Shown: positions 6,904 to 15,566 of the stretch, in pieces
Numbering within the stretch: the stretch's first letter is position 1
Layout: each line of letters opens with the position of its first letter
NCBI GenBank assembly: GCA_041060555.1
Contig: JBEUDS010000013.1
Strand: one strand, 5' to 3'
Source of the DNA: CAUJIW01 sp963205175
GTDB taxonomy: Bacteria; Pseudomonadota; Alphaproteobacteria; Sphingomonadales; Sphingomonadaceae
DNA length: 64,000 bases
The notes under the pieces: model-generated
Told to the model about the DNA's origin: nothing
The model's database searches: none
Seen by the model: only the letters and a program-made list of their open reading frames with translations
Position numbers and translations under genes: made by a program

Positions 6904-8478
6904 TCAGGCCGCCGCGGCTTCCACCGGCGCCAGGCGGATCAGGTAATCGAAGGCCGACAGCGCCGCCTTCGAGCCTTCGCCCATGGCGATGATGATCTGC
7001 TTGTAGGGCACGGTCGTCGCGTCACCGGCGGCGAACACGCCCGGCAGCGAGGTCTGGCCCCTGGCGTCGATCTCGATCTCGCCACGCGGCGACAGCGCCA
7101 GCGTGCCTTTCAGCCACTCGGTGTTGGGCACCAGGCCGATCTGCACGAAGATGCCTTCCAGCTCGACCCGGTGCAGGCTGTCGTCGGTACGGTTCTTGTA
7201 GCTCAGCCCGGTCACCTTGCTGCCGTCGCCGTGCACCTCGGTGGTCAGCGCCGAGGTGATGACAGTGACGTTGGGCAGGCTGAACAGCTTGCGCTGCAGC
7301 ACTGCGTCGGCGCGCAGCTGGGCGTCGAACTCGATCAGCGTGACGTGGGCGACGATGCCGGCAAGATCGATCGCCGCCTCGACACCGGAATTGCCGCCGC
7401 CGATCACCGCCACCCGCTTGCCCTTGAACAGCGGGCCATCGCAATGCGGGCAGTAGGCGACGCCCTTGTTGCGATACTCGTTCTCGCCCGGCACGTTCAT
7501 CTGCCGCCAGCGCGCGCCAGTGGCCAGGATGACGCTCTTGGTCTTCAGCGAGGCGCCGCTTTCCAGCTTGACCTCGATCAGCCCGTCGGCGCCGGCCGGC
7601 ACCAGCCCGCTGGCCTTCTGCAGGTTCATGATGTCGACGTCGTAATCCTTGACGTGCGTCTCCAGCGCCGTGGCGAGCTTCGGCCCTTCGGTGTGCGGCA
7701 CCGAGATGAAGTTCTCGATCGCCATGGTGTCGAGCACCTGGCCGCCGAAGCGCTCGGCCGCCACGCCGGTGCGGATGCCCTTGCGCGCGGCATAGATCGC
7801 CGCGGCAGCGCCCGCCGGGCCACCGCCGACCACCAGTACGTCGAAGGCCTCCTTGGCCTTGATCTTCTCGGCGGCGCGCGCAACCGCGCCGGTGTCGATT
7901 TTCGCGAGAATTTCCTCGATGCCCATGCGGCCCTGCGCGAACGGCTCGCCGTTCAGCAGCACCGTCGGCACCGCCATCACCTTGCGCGCCTCGACCTCCG
8001 CCTGGAACAGCGCGCCATCGATGGCGACGTGGCGGATACGCGGGTTGATGCTGCTCATGGTGTTGAGCGCCTGCACCACGTCCGGGCAGTTCTGGCAGGA
8101 CAGCGAGAAATAGGTCTCGAACAGATAGTCGCCGTCGAGCGCCTTGATCTGCTCGATGATTTCCGGCTCCACCTTGGGCGGGTGGCCGCCGACATGCAGC
8201 AGTGCGAGCACCAGCGAGGTGAATTCGTGGCCCAGCGGAATGCCGGCGAAGCGGACACCGATGTCGGTGCCGACGCGGTTGATCGCGAAGCTGGGCTTGC
8301 GGGCGTCGTCGTCGCGACGGGCGACGGACACCTTGTCCGATTGGGCGGCGATATCCTCCAGCAGGCCGAACAGCTCCTGGGACTTGGCGCTGTCGTCGAG
8401 CGAGGCCACCAGCTCGATGGGCTGCCGCAGATGGCCCAGATAGGCCTTCAGTTGGTCCTTCAGACTAGCGTCCAGCAT
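6904..8478 (-). CDS. ahpF: Alkyl hydroperoxide reductase subunit F
   Basis: AhpF is the NADH-dependent flavoprotein that re-reduces AhpC. The 524 residues match the usual length. An N-terminal thioredoxin-like domain carries the redox pair Cys128-X-X-Cys131 ('SCQNC'), followed by FAD and NADH domains with 'VVGGGPAGAAAAIYAARKG' and the second redox pair Cys343-Pro-His-Cys346. The start is the ATG at 8478, where 'MLDASLKDQLKAYL' begins; the longer upstream frame lacks homologous character. It lies 85 bp downstream of ahpC on the same strand, so the two form an operon for peroxide detoxification. Confidence 0.96.
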   Translation of the reverse strand: MLDASLKDQLKAYLGHLRQPIELVASLDDSAKSQELFGLLEDIAAQSDKVSVARRDDDARKPSFAINRVGTDIGVRFAGIPLGHEFTSLVLALLHVGGHPPKVEPEIIEQIKALDGDYLFETYFSLSCQNCPDVVQALNTMSSINPRIRHVAIDGALFQAEVEARKVMAVPTVLLNGEPFAQGRMGIEEILAKIDTGAVARAAEKIKAKEAFDVLVVGGGPAGAAAAIYAARKGIRTGVAAERFGGQVLDTMAIENFISVPHTEGPKLATALETHVKDYDVDIMNLQKASGLVPAGADGLIEVKLESGASLKTKSVILATGARWRQMNVPGENEYRNKGVAYCPHCDGPLFKGKRVAVIGGGNSGVEAAIDLAGIVAHVTLIEFDAQLRADAVLQRKLFSLPNVTVITSALTTEVHGDGSKVTGLSYKNRTDDSLHRVELEGIFVQIGLVPNTEWLKGTLALSPRGEIEIDARGQTSLPGVFAAGDATTVPYKQIIIAMGEGSKAALSAFDYLIRLAPVEAAAA

Positions 8479-8563
8479 GATACGCTCCAATCGGTACAGA
8501 ATTTCGGGGGGCGAGACCGCCGCCGGGGCCAGGCCCGGCGGCGGATGCCCTTGATGGTCAGGC

Positions 8564-9127
8564 TTAGATCTTGCCAACCAGGTCGAGCGACGGCGCCAGG
8601 GTCTTGTCGCCTTCTTCCCACTTGGCCGGGCAGACTTCGCCCGGGTGGCTCGCCCAGTACTGCGCGGCCTTCACCTTGCGCAGCAGCTCGGTGGCGTTGC
8701 GGCCAACGCCTTCCGGGGTGATCTCGACGATCTGGATCACGCCGTTGGGGTCAACCACGAAGGTGCCGCGGTCGGCAAGGCCGACGCCGGCGCGCAGGAT
8801 CTCGAAGTTGTTCGAGAGGTTGTGGTTCTGGTCGCCGAGCATGAAGTACTTGATCTTGCCGATGGCCGGCGAGGTGTCGTGCCAGGCCTTGTGGCAGAAA
8901 TGGGTGTCGGTCGACACGCCGTAGATCTCGACGCCCAGCTTCTGGAACTCGGCGTAGTTGTCGGCGAGGTCTTCCAGCTCGGTCGGGCAGACGAAGGTGA
9001 AGTCGGCCGGGTAGAAGAAGAAGATCGACCACTTGCCCTTCACGTCGGCGTCGGTGACGTCGAGGAACTTGCCTTCCTTGAAGGCGGTCGCTTTGAACGG
9101 CTTAATTTCGGTATTGATCAAGGACAT
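8564..9127 (-). CDS. ahpC: Alkyl hydroperoxide reductase subunit C (peroxiredoxin)
   Basis: This 187-residue typical 2-Cys peroxiredoxin reduces hydrogen peroxide and organic hydroperoxides. The peroxidatic Cys47 lies in 'DFTFVCPTE' and the resolving Cys166 in 'GEVCPAKW'; both match the enterobacterial enzyme in position. A strong AGGAGAT site precedes the ATG. It is the promoter-proximal gene of the ahpC-ahpF pair. Upstream is an AT-rich stretch with an imperfect dyad that may be a redox-regulator site. The call is secure. Confidence 0.97.
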   Translation of the reverse strand: MSLINTEIKPFKATAFKEGKFLDVTDADVKGKWSIFFFYPADFTFVCPTELEDLADNYAEFQKLGVEIYGVSTDTHFCHKAWHDTSPAIGKIKYFMLGDQNHNLSNNFEILRAGVGLADRGTFVVDPNGVIQIVEITPEGVGRNATELLRKVKAAQYWASHPGEVCPAKWEEGDKTLAPSLDLVGKI

Positions 9128-9193
9128 CGTTATCTCCTGGCCTTGGGTTGAACGCAGGGTCTCTCTAGCGGCTTGACGCTTGTTAAAGAAATT

Positions 9194-9224
9194 GATTTTT
9201 ACGCCTATATACAGCGGTAAAATC
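9194..9224 (-). promoter_or_regulatory. AT-rich dyad upstream of ahpC
   Basis: On the plus strand GATTTTTACGCC and GCGGTAAAATC form an imperfect inverted repeat about 70-97 bp before the ahpC start, in a locally AT-rich stretch. OxyR-type regulators bind such dyads upstream of ahpC in many bacteria. The canonical ATAG-N7-CTAT array is not clear, so the regulator is uncertain. Confidence 0.4.
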
Positions 9225-9260
9225 GATTAGTTGCATCGGGCCGCGCAACGCCGCGCTGCT

Positions 9261-9340
9261 GCGCGCCTCCCGCTCGTGGTGGAGGCGCGCGGCGATGGCA
9301 AGCCACCCCGACACTGCGACGTTCGGTCGCAGTGTCGGGG
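9261..9340 (-). terminator. Tandem terminator hairpins after the RND operon
   Basis: Reading with the RND genes, the first hairpin has 15-bp perfect arms (9326-9340 with 9306-9320, CCCCGACACTGCGAC and complement) and a 5-nt loop. The second has 10-bp perfect arms (9281-9290 with 9261-9270) and a 10-nt loop. They separate the efflux operon from the ahpC promoter. Long T-runs are missing, so termination may rely on stem strength. Confidence 0.6.
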
Positions 9341-9358
9341 CGGTGCGTGACTTGGGTT

Positions 9359-12300
9359 TTATTCCGCCGGGTTGGCGGCCGGCCGGCCGGCACCCACGGT
9401 CGCGGTGCGTGGCCGGTGATCGGCGGCGAGATAGGAATATACCACCGGCACGATAAACAGGGTGAACAGGGTGCCGATGGTCATGCCGCTGGCAATGACC
9501 AGGCCCATGGAAAACCGGCTGACCGCGCCGGCGCCGCCGGCCAGCAGCAGTGGCATCACGCCCGCCACCATGGCGGCGGTCGTCATGAGGATCGGCCGCA
9601 GGCGGATGGCGGCCGCCTCGACGATCGCGGCCCGCTTCTCCAGCCCGCGGGTTGCTTGCAGTTCGTTGGCGAAGGACACCATCAGGATGCCGTGTTTGGA
9701 GATCAGGCCCGCCAGAGTCAGCAGGCCGATCTGCGTGTAGATATTGATCGAGAAGCCGCTTGGCTGCGTCGGCCAGATACTGCCGATGTTGAGCACGAAC
9801 AGGGCGCCGCACACCGACATCGGTACCGAAACCAGCACGATGATCGGGTCCCGGAAGCTTTCATACTGCGCTGCCAGTACCAGGAAGATGATGATGAGCG
9901 CGAAAACGAACGCTGTGGCCAGCGTCGCGCCCTCCTGCTTGAACTGGCGGCTTTCGCCCGCATAGTCGTAGGTGAAGCCCTCCGGCAGCATGGTCTTGGC
10001 CTTGGTTTCCAGGAACTCCAGCACCTCGCCCTGGGTGCGGCCGGGGAAGGGGACACCCGACAGGGTGGCGGAATTGAGCTGCTGGAAGGTCTTGAGGCCG
10101 TTGGGCTGGATCGAACGGCTGACGGTGACGAACGTCGACAGCGGGATCAGGTCGCCGCTGGCCGCGCGCACATAGTAGCTGCCCAGCAGCTCGGCATTGA
10201 CGCGATAGCTGCGCGGCACCTGCGGGATGACACGATAGCTGCGGCCCTCAAGGTCGAACAGATTGACGTAGTTGCCGCCCAGCAGCGTCGACAGCGTGTT
10301 GCCGATGTCGGCCATGCTGACGCCGAGCTGGTTGGCCTTGGCGCGGTCAATGCGGATGTCGACCTGCGGCTTGTCAAAGCGCAGGTCGATGTCGGAGAAG
10401 ATGAACAGCCCGCTCTTGTCGGCTTCAGCCTGCAACTGGTCCACCACCTTGGAGAGCGTGTCGTAACTCTCCAGCGTCTGGATGACGAACTGTACCGGCA
10501 TGCCGCCACCGCCCGGCGTCGGCAGGGACGGAACGTTGAACACCGATGCCTGGACACCGGGCAGCTCGCGCAGCTTCGCCTGAAGCTCGGGCACAATCTC
10601 CTTGGGGCCGCGATCGCGTTCTTCCCAGGGCTTGGTCAGGAAGCCGCCGAAGCCCTGGGCGCCGCCTACGCCATTGATCATGAAGGTGGCCTGATATTCC
10701 GGGAAGGTCTTGAAGATCGGATGAAACTGCTCGGCATAGGTGTCGAGATAGTCCAGCGTCACCGATTCCGGTGCTCGCCACAGCATGAACAGGAAGCCCT
10801 GATCCTCGTCGGGCGCCAGTTCCTTGCGGGTGGCGTCGTAGAACATCACGCATCCGCCCAGCACCACCGCGCCCAGCACCAGCAGGGTGCGGCGGGCGCG
10901 CAGCGCCTGTTCCAGCACGCGGGCATAGCCGTCGTGCAATCGCTCGAAGCGTTCATCGAGCCAGCGGGCGAAACTGCCCTGGCTCGCCTGGCCGGCGTGG
11001 GGGCGCAGGATCCTGGCGCACATCATCGGCGACAGTGTCAGGGCGACGATGCCGGAGATGATCACCGCCGCCGCCAGCGTGAAGGCGAACTCCTGGAACA
11101 GAATGCCGGTCAGGCCGGAAACGAAGCCGATTGGCGCATAGACCGCGGCCAGCGTGACGGTCATGCCGATCACCGGCAGGGCGATCTCGCGGGCGCCCTG
11201 CAGGGCCGCCTTGTAGGGCGTCATCCCCTCCTCGATGTGGCGGGAGATGTTCTCGACGACGACGATGGCGTCGTCGACGACGAGGCCAATGGCTAGCACC
11301 AACGCCAGCAATGTCAGCAGGTTGATGGAGTAGCCGAGCACTTGCAGCAGGAACAGCACGCCGATCAGCGACAGCGGGATGGTGACGATCGGAATCAGCG
11401 TCGAGCGCACGTTGCCAAGGAACAGATAAACGATGACGATGACGATCAGCGCCGCTTCGGCGACGGTCTTCACCACCTCAAGAATCGCGCTGCGGATATA
11501 CTCGGTGGCGTCGTAGTTGATCTCGATGTTGAGGCCCTTGGGGGCCTGCTGCTTCAGTTGCGCCACGACTTCCCGTACCTTGGGAATGACCGACAGCGCG
11601 TTGGAGGACGGCGTGTTCTGGATCTCGATGAACACCGCGCGCTCGCCGGTGGCGAACGCGGAGAAATCGTTGGACTCCGGCCCGAGGTCCAGTTCGGCGA
11701 CGTCGCGCAGGCGCACCAGCGCGCCATCGCGCGATGCCACGACCAGTTGGGCGAACTCCTCGACACTCGCGAGGTCGGTCTTGGCGTCGATGGTCGCCTT
11801 GACGTACTGCCCCTTCATCTCGCCCGGCGCGGCGGTGAAGTTGTTGGCCTCCAGCGCCTGACGCACGTCGGTCGCCGTCACGCCCAGCGCCGCCATGCGG
11901 TCGGGCTTAAGCCACACACGCATGGAGAAGGTCTGGGCACCGAGAATATTGGCCTTGGCGACGCCATCGACCGTCTGCAGCGCCGGCTGCACCACCCGGG
12001 TCAGATAGTCGGTGATCTGGGCGGGGTTCAGCACCTTGCTGGAGAAGTCGATGTACATGATCCCGTTGCCCTCGCTGGACTCGCGGGTCACGGTGGGATC
12101 GAAGGCCTCGCGCGGCAGTTCGCTGCGCACCTGGTTGACCTTGGACATGGCGTCGGTCACGGCGCGATCGGCATCGGCGCCAAGGCGCAACTGGAGCGTG
12201 ACTTCACTGAACCCCTGGCTGGACGACGAGCTGATGGTGTCCACGCCCTCGGTGCCGGCGACGGCCTGCTGGATCTTGGTGGTGATGAAGCTCTTGACCA

Positions 12301-12472
12301 CCTCGGGGCTGGCACCCGTGTAAATGGTCTGGATGCGGATCTGCGAGTTCTCGACGAACGGGAACTGGCGGATCGACAGCGAGCTCAGTGCTTGCGCGCC
12401 CAGGAGCAGGATCAGCAGGCTAACGACGATCGACAGGACCGGGCGTCGAATGAACAGGTCGGTGAAGGTCAC
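9359..12472 (-). CDS. RND efflux transporter permease, HAE1 family
   Basis: The 1037-residue inner-membrane pump begins with 'MTFTDLFIRRPVLSIVVSLL', the hallmark first membrane helix of AcrB/MexB-type proteins. Large periplasmic loops alternate with helices such as 'LIVIVIVYLFLGNVRSTLIP' and 'LALVLAIGLVVDDAIVVVEN', whose paired aspartates carry the proton-relay role. It exports hydrophobic compounds by proton antiport as a trimer with an adaptor and an outer-membrane channel. The start is a GTG with an AGGAG site. The adaptor gene lies 47 bp upstream in the same operon. No TolC-like channel gene is in the window. Substrates unknown. Confidence 0.95.
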   Translation of the reverse strand: MTFTDLFIRRPVLSIVVSLLILLLGAQALSSLSIRQFPFVENSQIRIQTIYTGASPEVVKSFITTKIQQAVAGTEGVDTISSSSSQGFSEVTLQLRLGADADRAVTDAMSKVNQVRSELPREAFDPTVTRESSEGNGIMYIDFSSKVLNPAQITDYLTRVVQPALQTVDGVAKANILGAQTFSMRVWLKPDRMAALGVTATDVRQALEANNFTAAPGEMKGQYVKATIDAKTDLASVEEFAQLVVASRDGALVRLRDVAELDLGPESNDFSAFATGERAVFIEIQNTPSSNALSVIPKVREVVAQLKQQAPKGLNIEINYDATEYIRSAILEVVKTVAEAALIVIVIVYLFLGNVRSTLIPIVTIPLSLIGVLFLLQVLGYSINLLTLLALVLAIGLVVDDAIVVVENISRHIEEGMTPYKAALQGAREIALPVIGMTVTLAAVYAPIGFVSGLTGILFQEFAFTLAAAVIISGIVALTLSPMMCARILRPHAGQASQGSFARWLDERFERLHDGYARVLEQALRARRTLLVLGAVVLGGCVMFYDATRKELAPDEDQGFLFMLWRAPESVTLDYLDTYAEQFHPIFKTFPEYQATFMINGVGGAQGFGGFLTKPWEERDRGPKEIVPELQAKLRELPGVQASVFNVPSLPTPGGGGMPVQFVIQTLESYDTLSKVVDQLQAEADKSGLFIFSDIDLRFDKPQVDIRIDRAKANQLGVSMADIGNTLSTLLGGNYVNLFDLEGRSYRVIPQVPRSYRVNAELLGSYYVRAASGDLIPLSTFVTVSRSIQPNGLKTFQQLNSATLSGVPFPGRTQGEVLEFLETKAKTMLPEGFTYDYAGESRQFKQEGATLATAFVFALIIIFLVLAAQYESFRDPIIVLVSVPMSVCGALFVLNIGSIWPTQPSGFSINIYTQIGLLTLAGLISKHGILMVSFANELQATRGLEKRAAIVEAAAIRLRPILMTTAAMVAGVMPLLLAGGAGAVSRFSMGLVIASGMTIGTLFTLFIVPVVYSYLAADHRPRTATVGAGRPAANPAE

Positions 12473-12519
12473 CGGGCTTCTCCTGGGGGCTTGGGCGCGA
12501 AGCCGCGCCCGGCTGGGCG

Positions 12520-13674
12520 TCAGTAGTTGGGCAGTTTGTCGGGGGTTGGCGTCAGCGGTATCCGGTTGCTGATCACCGCCTTGCCGCCGTCACGCAACTT
12601 GATCAGGCCGGCGGTGGCCACCAGCTCGCCGGCACGCAGACCGGACACGATGGCGACGCGACCGCCTTCGACCTCACCAGGTGTGACGGTGCGCCGTTCC
12701 ACGGCATGGATCTGCCCGGCCGGTTTCTCCGACATCTGGTTGGCCAGCGGGGTCAGGACGAACACGGAGTCGCCGTAGAGGCTGTAGCTGATCGCGGTTT
12801 CCGGCACGGTGACCACGGACTCGACGCTTTGCCCGATGGCGGCGACATTGACGAACATGCCCGGCGTCAGCGCGCCATCCGGGTTGGGCAGAGTCGCCTG
12901 AACGCGGATGTTGCGGGTCGCCTCGTCGATGCGGGCGTCAATCGAGGTGATCGTGCCCCCGAACACCCGGCCGGGCGCGGCATCGGTGCGCGCCTCGATC
13001 TTCTGGCCGCCGCGCAGCGCGCGCAGCTTCTGCTCGGGCACGAAGAAGGTCACGTAGATCGGGTCCACCGCCTGCAAGGTGACGATGGCGGTGCCGGGGC
13101 TGACATATTGTCCGAGGTCTACCTGCCGGATGCCCAGCCGCCCGGCGAACGGCGCGCGGATGACCTTTTTCTGCAGGTCGGCGCGGGCGCGCTGCAGCTG
13201 TGCTTGCGCCTGATCGCGCGCGGCGATGGCATTGTCGACATTGGCCTGCGAAACGAAGCCCTTGCCCACCAGCGAGACGGCGCGGTCGAGATTCTGCTGG
13301 GCGTTCTTCAGGGTGGCCTGATACAGCCGGATGTCGGCTTCTTCCGACGTGGTGTCGAGGCGGAGGATGACCGCGCCCTTGGCCACGGCCTGGCCGGAGG
13401 CAAAAGCGATCTCGCGCACCACGCCACCGACTTCCGCCGCCACGTCGACGCCGTTGATCGCCTGCACCGAGCCGACTGCCGTAATGGCCGCGATGCGCTG
13501 TTCCGTGCGCGCGGCCTCGGCGCTGATCACCTCGGGTGGCTGTTCGGCGCCGCGGATGAACTTTTCCAGCAGCATGGGCTGGATGACGTAATTGTAGAGT
13601 CCCAGCAGGCCGAACAAGGCGGCGAGCACGATCAGGCCGATGTAGGACTTCCGCAGACGCATGGTGAGAGCCAT
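12520..13674 (-). CDS. RND efflux periplasmic adaptor (membrane fusion protein)
   Basis: The 384-residue adaptor has one N-terminal hydrophobic anchor around residues 12-30, then the barrel-sandwich (lipoyl-like) and alpha-hairpin segments. 'VAAEVGGVVREI' and 'IRAPFAGRLGIRQVDLGQYV' are the two lipoyl-half motifs of MFP/HlyD-type adaptors. It links the RND pump to an outer-membrane channel. ATG 13674 is taken as the start; a second ATG at 13662 is equally possible, and neither has a strong ribosome-binding site. The pump gene follows after 47 bp. No dedicated regulator gene is adjacent. Confidence 0.92.
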   Translation of the reverse strand: MALTMRLRKSYIGLIVLAALFGLLGLYNYVIQPMLLEKFIRGAEQPPEVISAEAARTEQRIAAITAVGSVQAINGVDVAAEVGGVVREIAFASGQAVAKGAVILRLDTTSEEADIRLYQATLKNAQQNLDRAVSLVGKGFVSQANVDNAIAARDQAQAQLQRARADLQKKVIRAPFAGRLGIRQVDLGQYVSPGTAIVTLQAVDPIYVTFFVPEQKLRALRGGQKIEARTDAAPGRVFGGTITSIDARIDEATRNIRVQATLPNPDGALTPGMFVNVAAIGQSVESVVTVPETAISYSLYGDSVFVLTPLANQMSEKPAGQIHAVERRTVTPGEVEGGRVAIVSGLRAGELVATAGLIKLRDGGKAVISNRIPLTPTPDKLPNY

Positions 13675-13834
13675 CAATTGCAGGTGGGGGAGACGAAGAG
13701 ACGCCGCGCCGGCGTGGCGCTGCACTGCAATAAAATTTCGCCGGTCGTCTGGCAACCCGGATTGCGCCCGCCGGTGACAGCGACAGGCGAACGTTCTGTG
13801 TCCGCCGCGCGCCCGGCCACGCGACGGTTTTCGC

Positions 13835-13863
13835 TTGCTCTCCTGCGGGCGCAATTCTATACG
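13835..13863 (+). promoter_or_regulatory. Sigma-70-type promoter of trnW-secE
   Basis: TTGCTC (13835-13840), a 17-bp spacer and TATACG (13858-13863) form a good housekeeping promoter. A hairpin with 8-bp arms (13868-13875 with 13881-13888) follows, then the tRNA at 13905. The promoter would drive the tRNA and probably secE-nusG. Confidence 0.55.
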
Positions 13864-13904
13864 ACGCGCCTTCGGACTCGCCGAAGGCATATGCCTGCGG
13901 TCGG

Positions 13905-13980
13905 AGGAGTGTAGCTCAGCTGGTAGAGCATCGGTCTCCAAAACCGAGGGCCGGGGGTTCGAGTCCCTCCACTCCTGCCA
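13905..13980 (+). tRNA. trnW: tRNA-Trp (anticodon CCA)
   Basis: Acceptor arms AGGAGTG (13905-13911) and CACTCCT (13970-13976) pair fully, and the 3' CCA is encoded at 13978-13980. The anticodon stem TCGGT/ACCGA encloses loop CTCCAAA with anticodon CCA at 13938-13940. D-arm (AGCTCAGCTGGTAGAGCA) and T-arm (GTTCGAGTC) sequences are standard. A tRNA-Trp directly before secE is common in proteobacteria. Confidence 0.98.
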
Positions 13981-14146
13981 TCCAATCTGATTGTGAAATC
14001 AATTGGTTGGCGGCGCGGGCGCGGCGGGCGAGTGCGGTTGGGACGGTCTGACGCCACGAAGTGAGGATGTGGCTGTTGGACTGTTTTGTTTTGCCTGAAT
14101 CGTCCTTTGGGTGATTCGGGTGCGATTGATGCGGAGTGACGGCGCG

Positions 14147-14371
14147 ATGGCGAGTGGCAGTGGGACGGAGGCCGGACGGCCGAAGGTCAGCCCTGGCGAT
14201 TTCGTCCGCCAGGTGCGTCAGGAAACGCGCAAGGTTGCATGGCCGACCCGTCGGGAGACCATGGTGACCACCATCATGGTGTTCATCCTGACCACGGTGC
14301 TGGCGCTGTTTTTCCTGGGCGTTGACTGGGTGCTCGCGTCTATCGTCAAGTGGTTGGTTAATCTGGGTTAA
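14147..14371 (+). CDS. secE: Preprotein translocase subunit SecE
   Basis: SecE is the small clamp subunit of the SecYEG channel. The 74-residue product has the conserved amphipathic block 'VRQETRKVAWPTRRE' followed by one membrane helix ('TTIMVFILTTVLALFFLGV'), the single-span form usual outside enteric bacteria. ATG 14147 has a GGAG stretch upstream; in-frame ATGs at 14111 and 14129 would extend the variable N-terminus. It is followed by nusG after 64 bp, the standard order. The call is firm, the exact start less so. Confidence 0.93.
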   Translation: MASGSGTEAGRPKVSPGDFVRQVRQETRKVAWPTRRETMVTTIMVFILTTVLALFFLGVDWVLASIVKWLVNLG

Positions 14372-14435
14372 TTCGGTCAGGTGTCGCGGGGCATCCCGTG
14401 GCGTTCTAGCCAGAGCAGGACTTTCAAGGACCGAG

Positions 14436-14972
14436 ATGACAGCGCGTTGGTACATCATTCACGCCTACTCCGGGTTCGAGAACAAGGTGCGTGACGCGAT
14501 CAGGGCCGAGGCCGAGCGGCTCGGCCTGTCGGCACTCGTGCCGCAGGTGGAGGTGCCCACCGAGAAGGTGACGGAGGTGCGCCGTAACAAGAAGGTGGTG
14601 ACGGACCGCACCTCCTTCCCCGGTTACGTGCTGGCCAAGATGGATATGACCGACGACGTCTATCACCTGGTGCGCAACACGCCCAAGGTGACCGGCTTCC
14701 TGGGGCCCAAGGGCAAGCCGCAGGCGATCAGCGAGGCCGAGGCCGCGCGCATCCTGCACATGCAGACCGCCGAGGCGGCGCCCAAGGCCAAGGCACGGGC
14801 CGAGTTCGAGATCGGCGATTCCGTGCGGGTGCTTGACGGTCCGTTCGCGTCGTTCAACGGCCTCGTGGAAGAGATCGATTTCGATCGCGCCAGGGTCAAG
14901 GTGTCGGTGTCGATCTTCGGTCGCGCCACCCCGGTCGAACTGGACTTCGAGCAGGTCGAGCGCGTCAAGTAA
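14436..14972 (+). CDS. nusG: Transcription elongation/antitermination factor NusG
   Basis: The 178-residue protein starts 'MTARWYIIHAYSGFENKV', the conserved NGN-domain beginning that binds the RNA polymerase clamp. The C-terminal KOW domain follows ('IGDSVRVLDGPFASFNGLVE'), which contacts Rho or ribosomal protein S10. NusG suppresses pausing and couples transcription to translation. An AAGGA site lies just before the ATG. A 10-bp-arm hairpin follows the gene and precedes rplK. Length and position are normal. Confidence 0.97.
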   Translation: MTARWYIIHAYSGFENKVRDAIRAEAERLGLSALVPQVEVPTEKVTEVRRNKKVVTDRTSFPGYVLAKMDMTDDVYHLVRNTPKVTGFLGPKGKPQAISEAEAARILHMQTAEAAPKAKARAEFEIGDSVRVLDGPFASFNGLVEEIDFDRARVKVSVSIFGRATPVELDFEQVERVK

Positions 14973-14979
14973 GAGCTTA

Positions 14980-15008
14980 CCCGCCAGCCGCGCGGTTGGG
15001 CTGGCGGG
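14980..15008 (+). terminator. Hairpin between nusG and rplK
   Basis: CCCGCCAGCC (14980-14989) and GGCTGGCGGG (14999-15008) pair perfectly around a 9-nt loop, 8 nt after the nusG stop. No T-run follows, so it may be a partial terminator or an mRNA processing/stability element. The rest of the 159-bp gap is GC-rich and may hold the L1-binding control site of the rplKA mRNA, which I could not define. Confidence 0.5.
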
Positions 15009-15131
15009 CGAACGTGGGAGGCAGAGCCATCTGCCGTTATGAACCACGGCAACCGCACCTGCCGGCGGGGTTCGCCGGCGTGCAACGCCCATCGGCTCCT
15101 TGCGGGCCGGCGGGCATGGAAGGTTGGAACA

Positions 15132-15563
15132 ATGGCCAAGAAGATTACGGGCTATATCAAGCTCCAGGTCGGCGCCGGCGCTGCCAATCCGAGCCCGCCG
15201 ATCGGTCCGGCGCTCGGTCAGCGCGGTGTCAACATCATGGAGTTCTGCAAGGCGTTCAACGCCAAGACCGGCGACATGGAAAAGGGGATGCCGATTCCGG
15301 TCGTCATCACCGTCTATGCCGACCGCTCCTTCTCCTTCGAGATGAAGACGCCGCCGGCGACCTATCTGCTGTCCAAGGCTGCCAGCGTGAAGAAGGGCAC
15401 GGCCACGCCGGGCCGTGGCTTCATCGGCAAGGTGACCAAATCGGACGTGCGCAAGATCGCCGAGACCAAGATGCCGGATCTGAACACGACCGACATCGAG
15501 GCCGCCATGCGCTCGATTGAAGGTTCCGCCCGGTCCATGGGCCTCGAAGTGGTGGAGGGCTAA
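15132..15563 (+). CDS. rplK: 50S ribosomal protein L11
   Basis: L11 forms the base of the GTPase-associated stalk with 23S rRNA helices 43-44 and takes part in factor binding and the stringent response. The 143 residues match the normal length. The start 'MAKKITGYIKLQVGAGAANP' and the block 'PPIGPALGQRGVNIMEFCKAFN' are diagnostic. A longer in-frame extension upstream is not conserved in character and is rejected. It is followed by rplA after 3 bp, so the two are co-translated, as in most bacteria. Confidence 0.98.
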   Translation: MAKKITGYIKLQVGAGAANPSPPIGPALGQRGVNIMEFCKAFNAKTGDMEKGMPIPVVITVYADRSFSFEMKTPPATYLLSKAASVKKGTATPGRGFIGKVTKSDVRKIAETKMPDLNTTDIEAAMRSIEGSARSMGLEVVEG

Positions 15564-15566
15564 ACC

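Noticed and set aside
6865..8721. A 618-residue plus-strand open frame over ahpF
   Set aside because: Repetitive arginine/alanine translation opposite ahpF; composition shadow.
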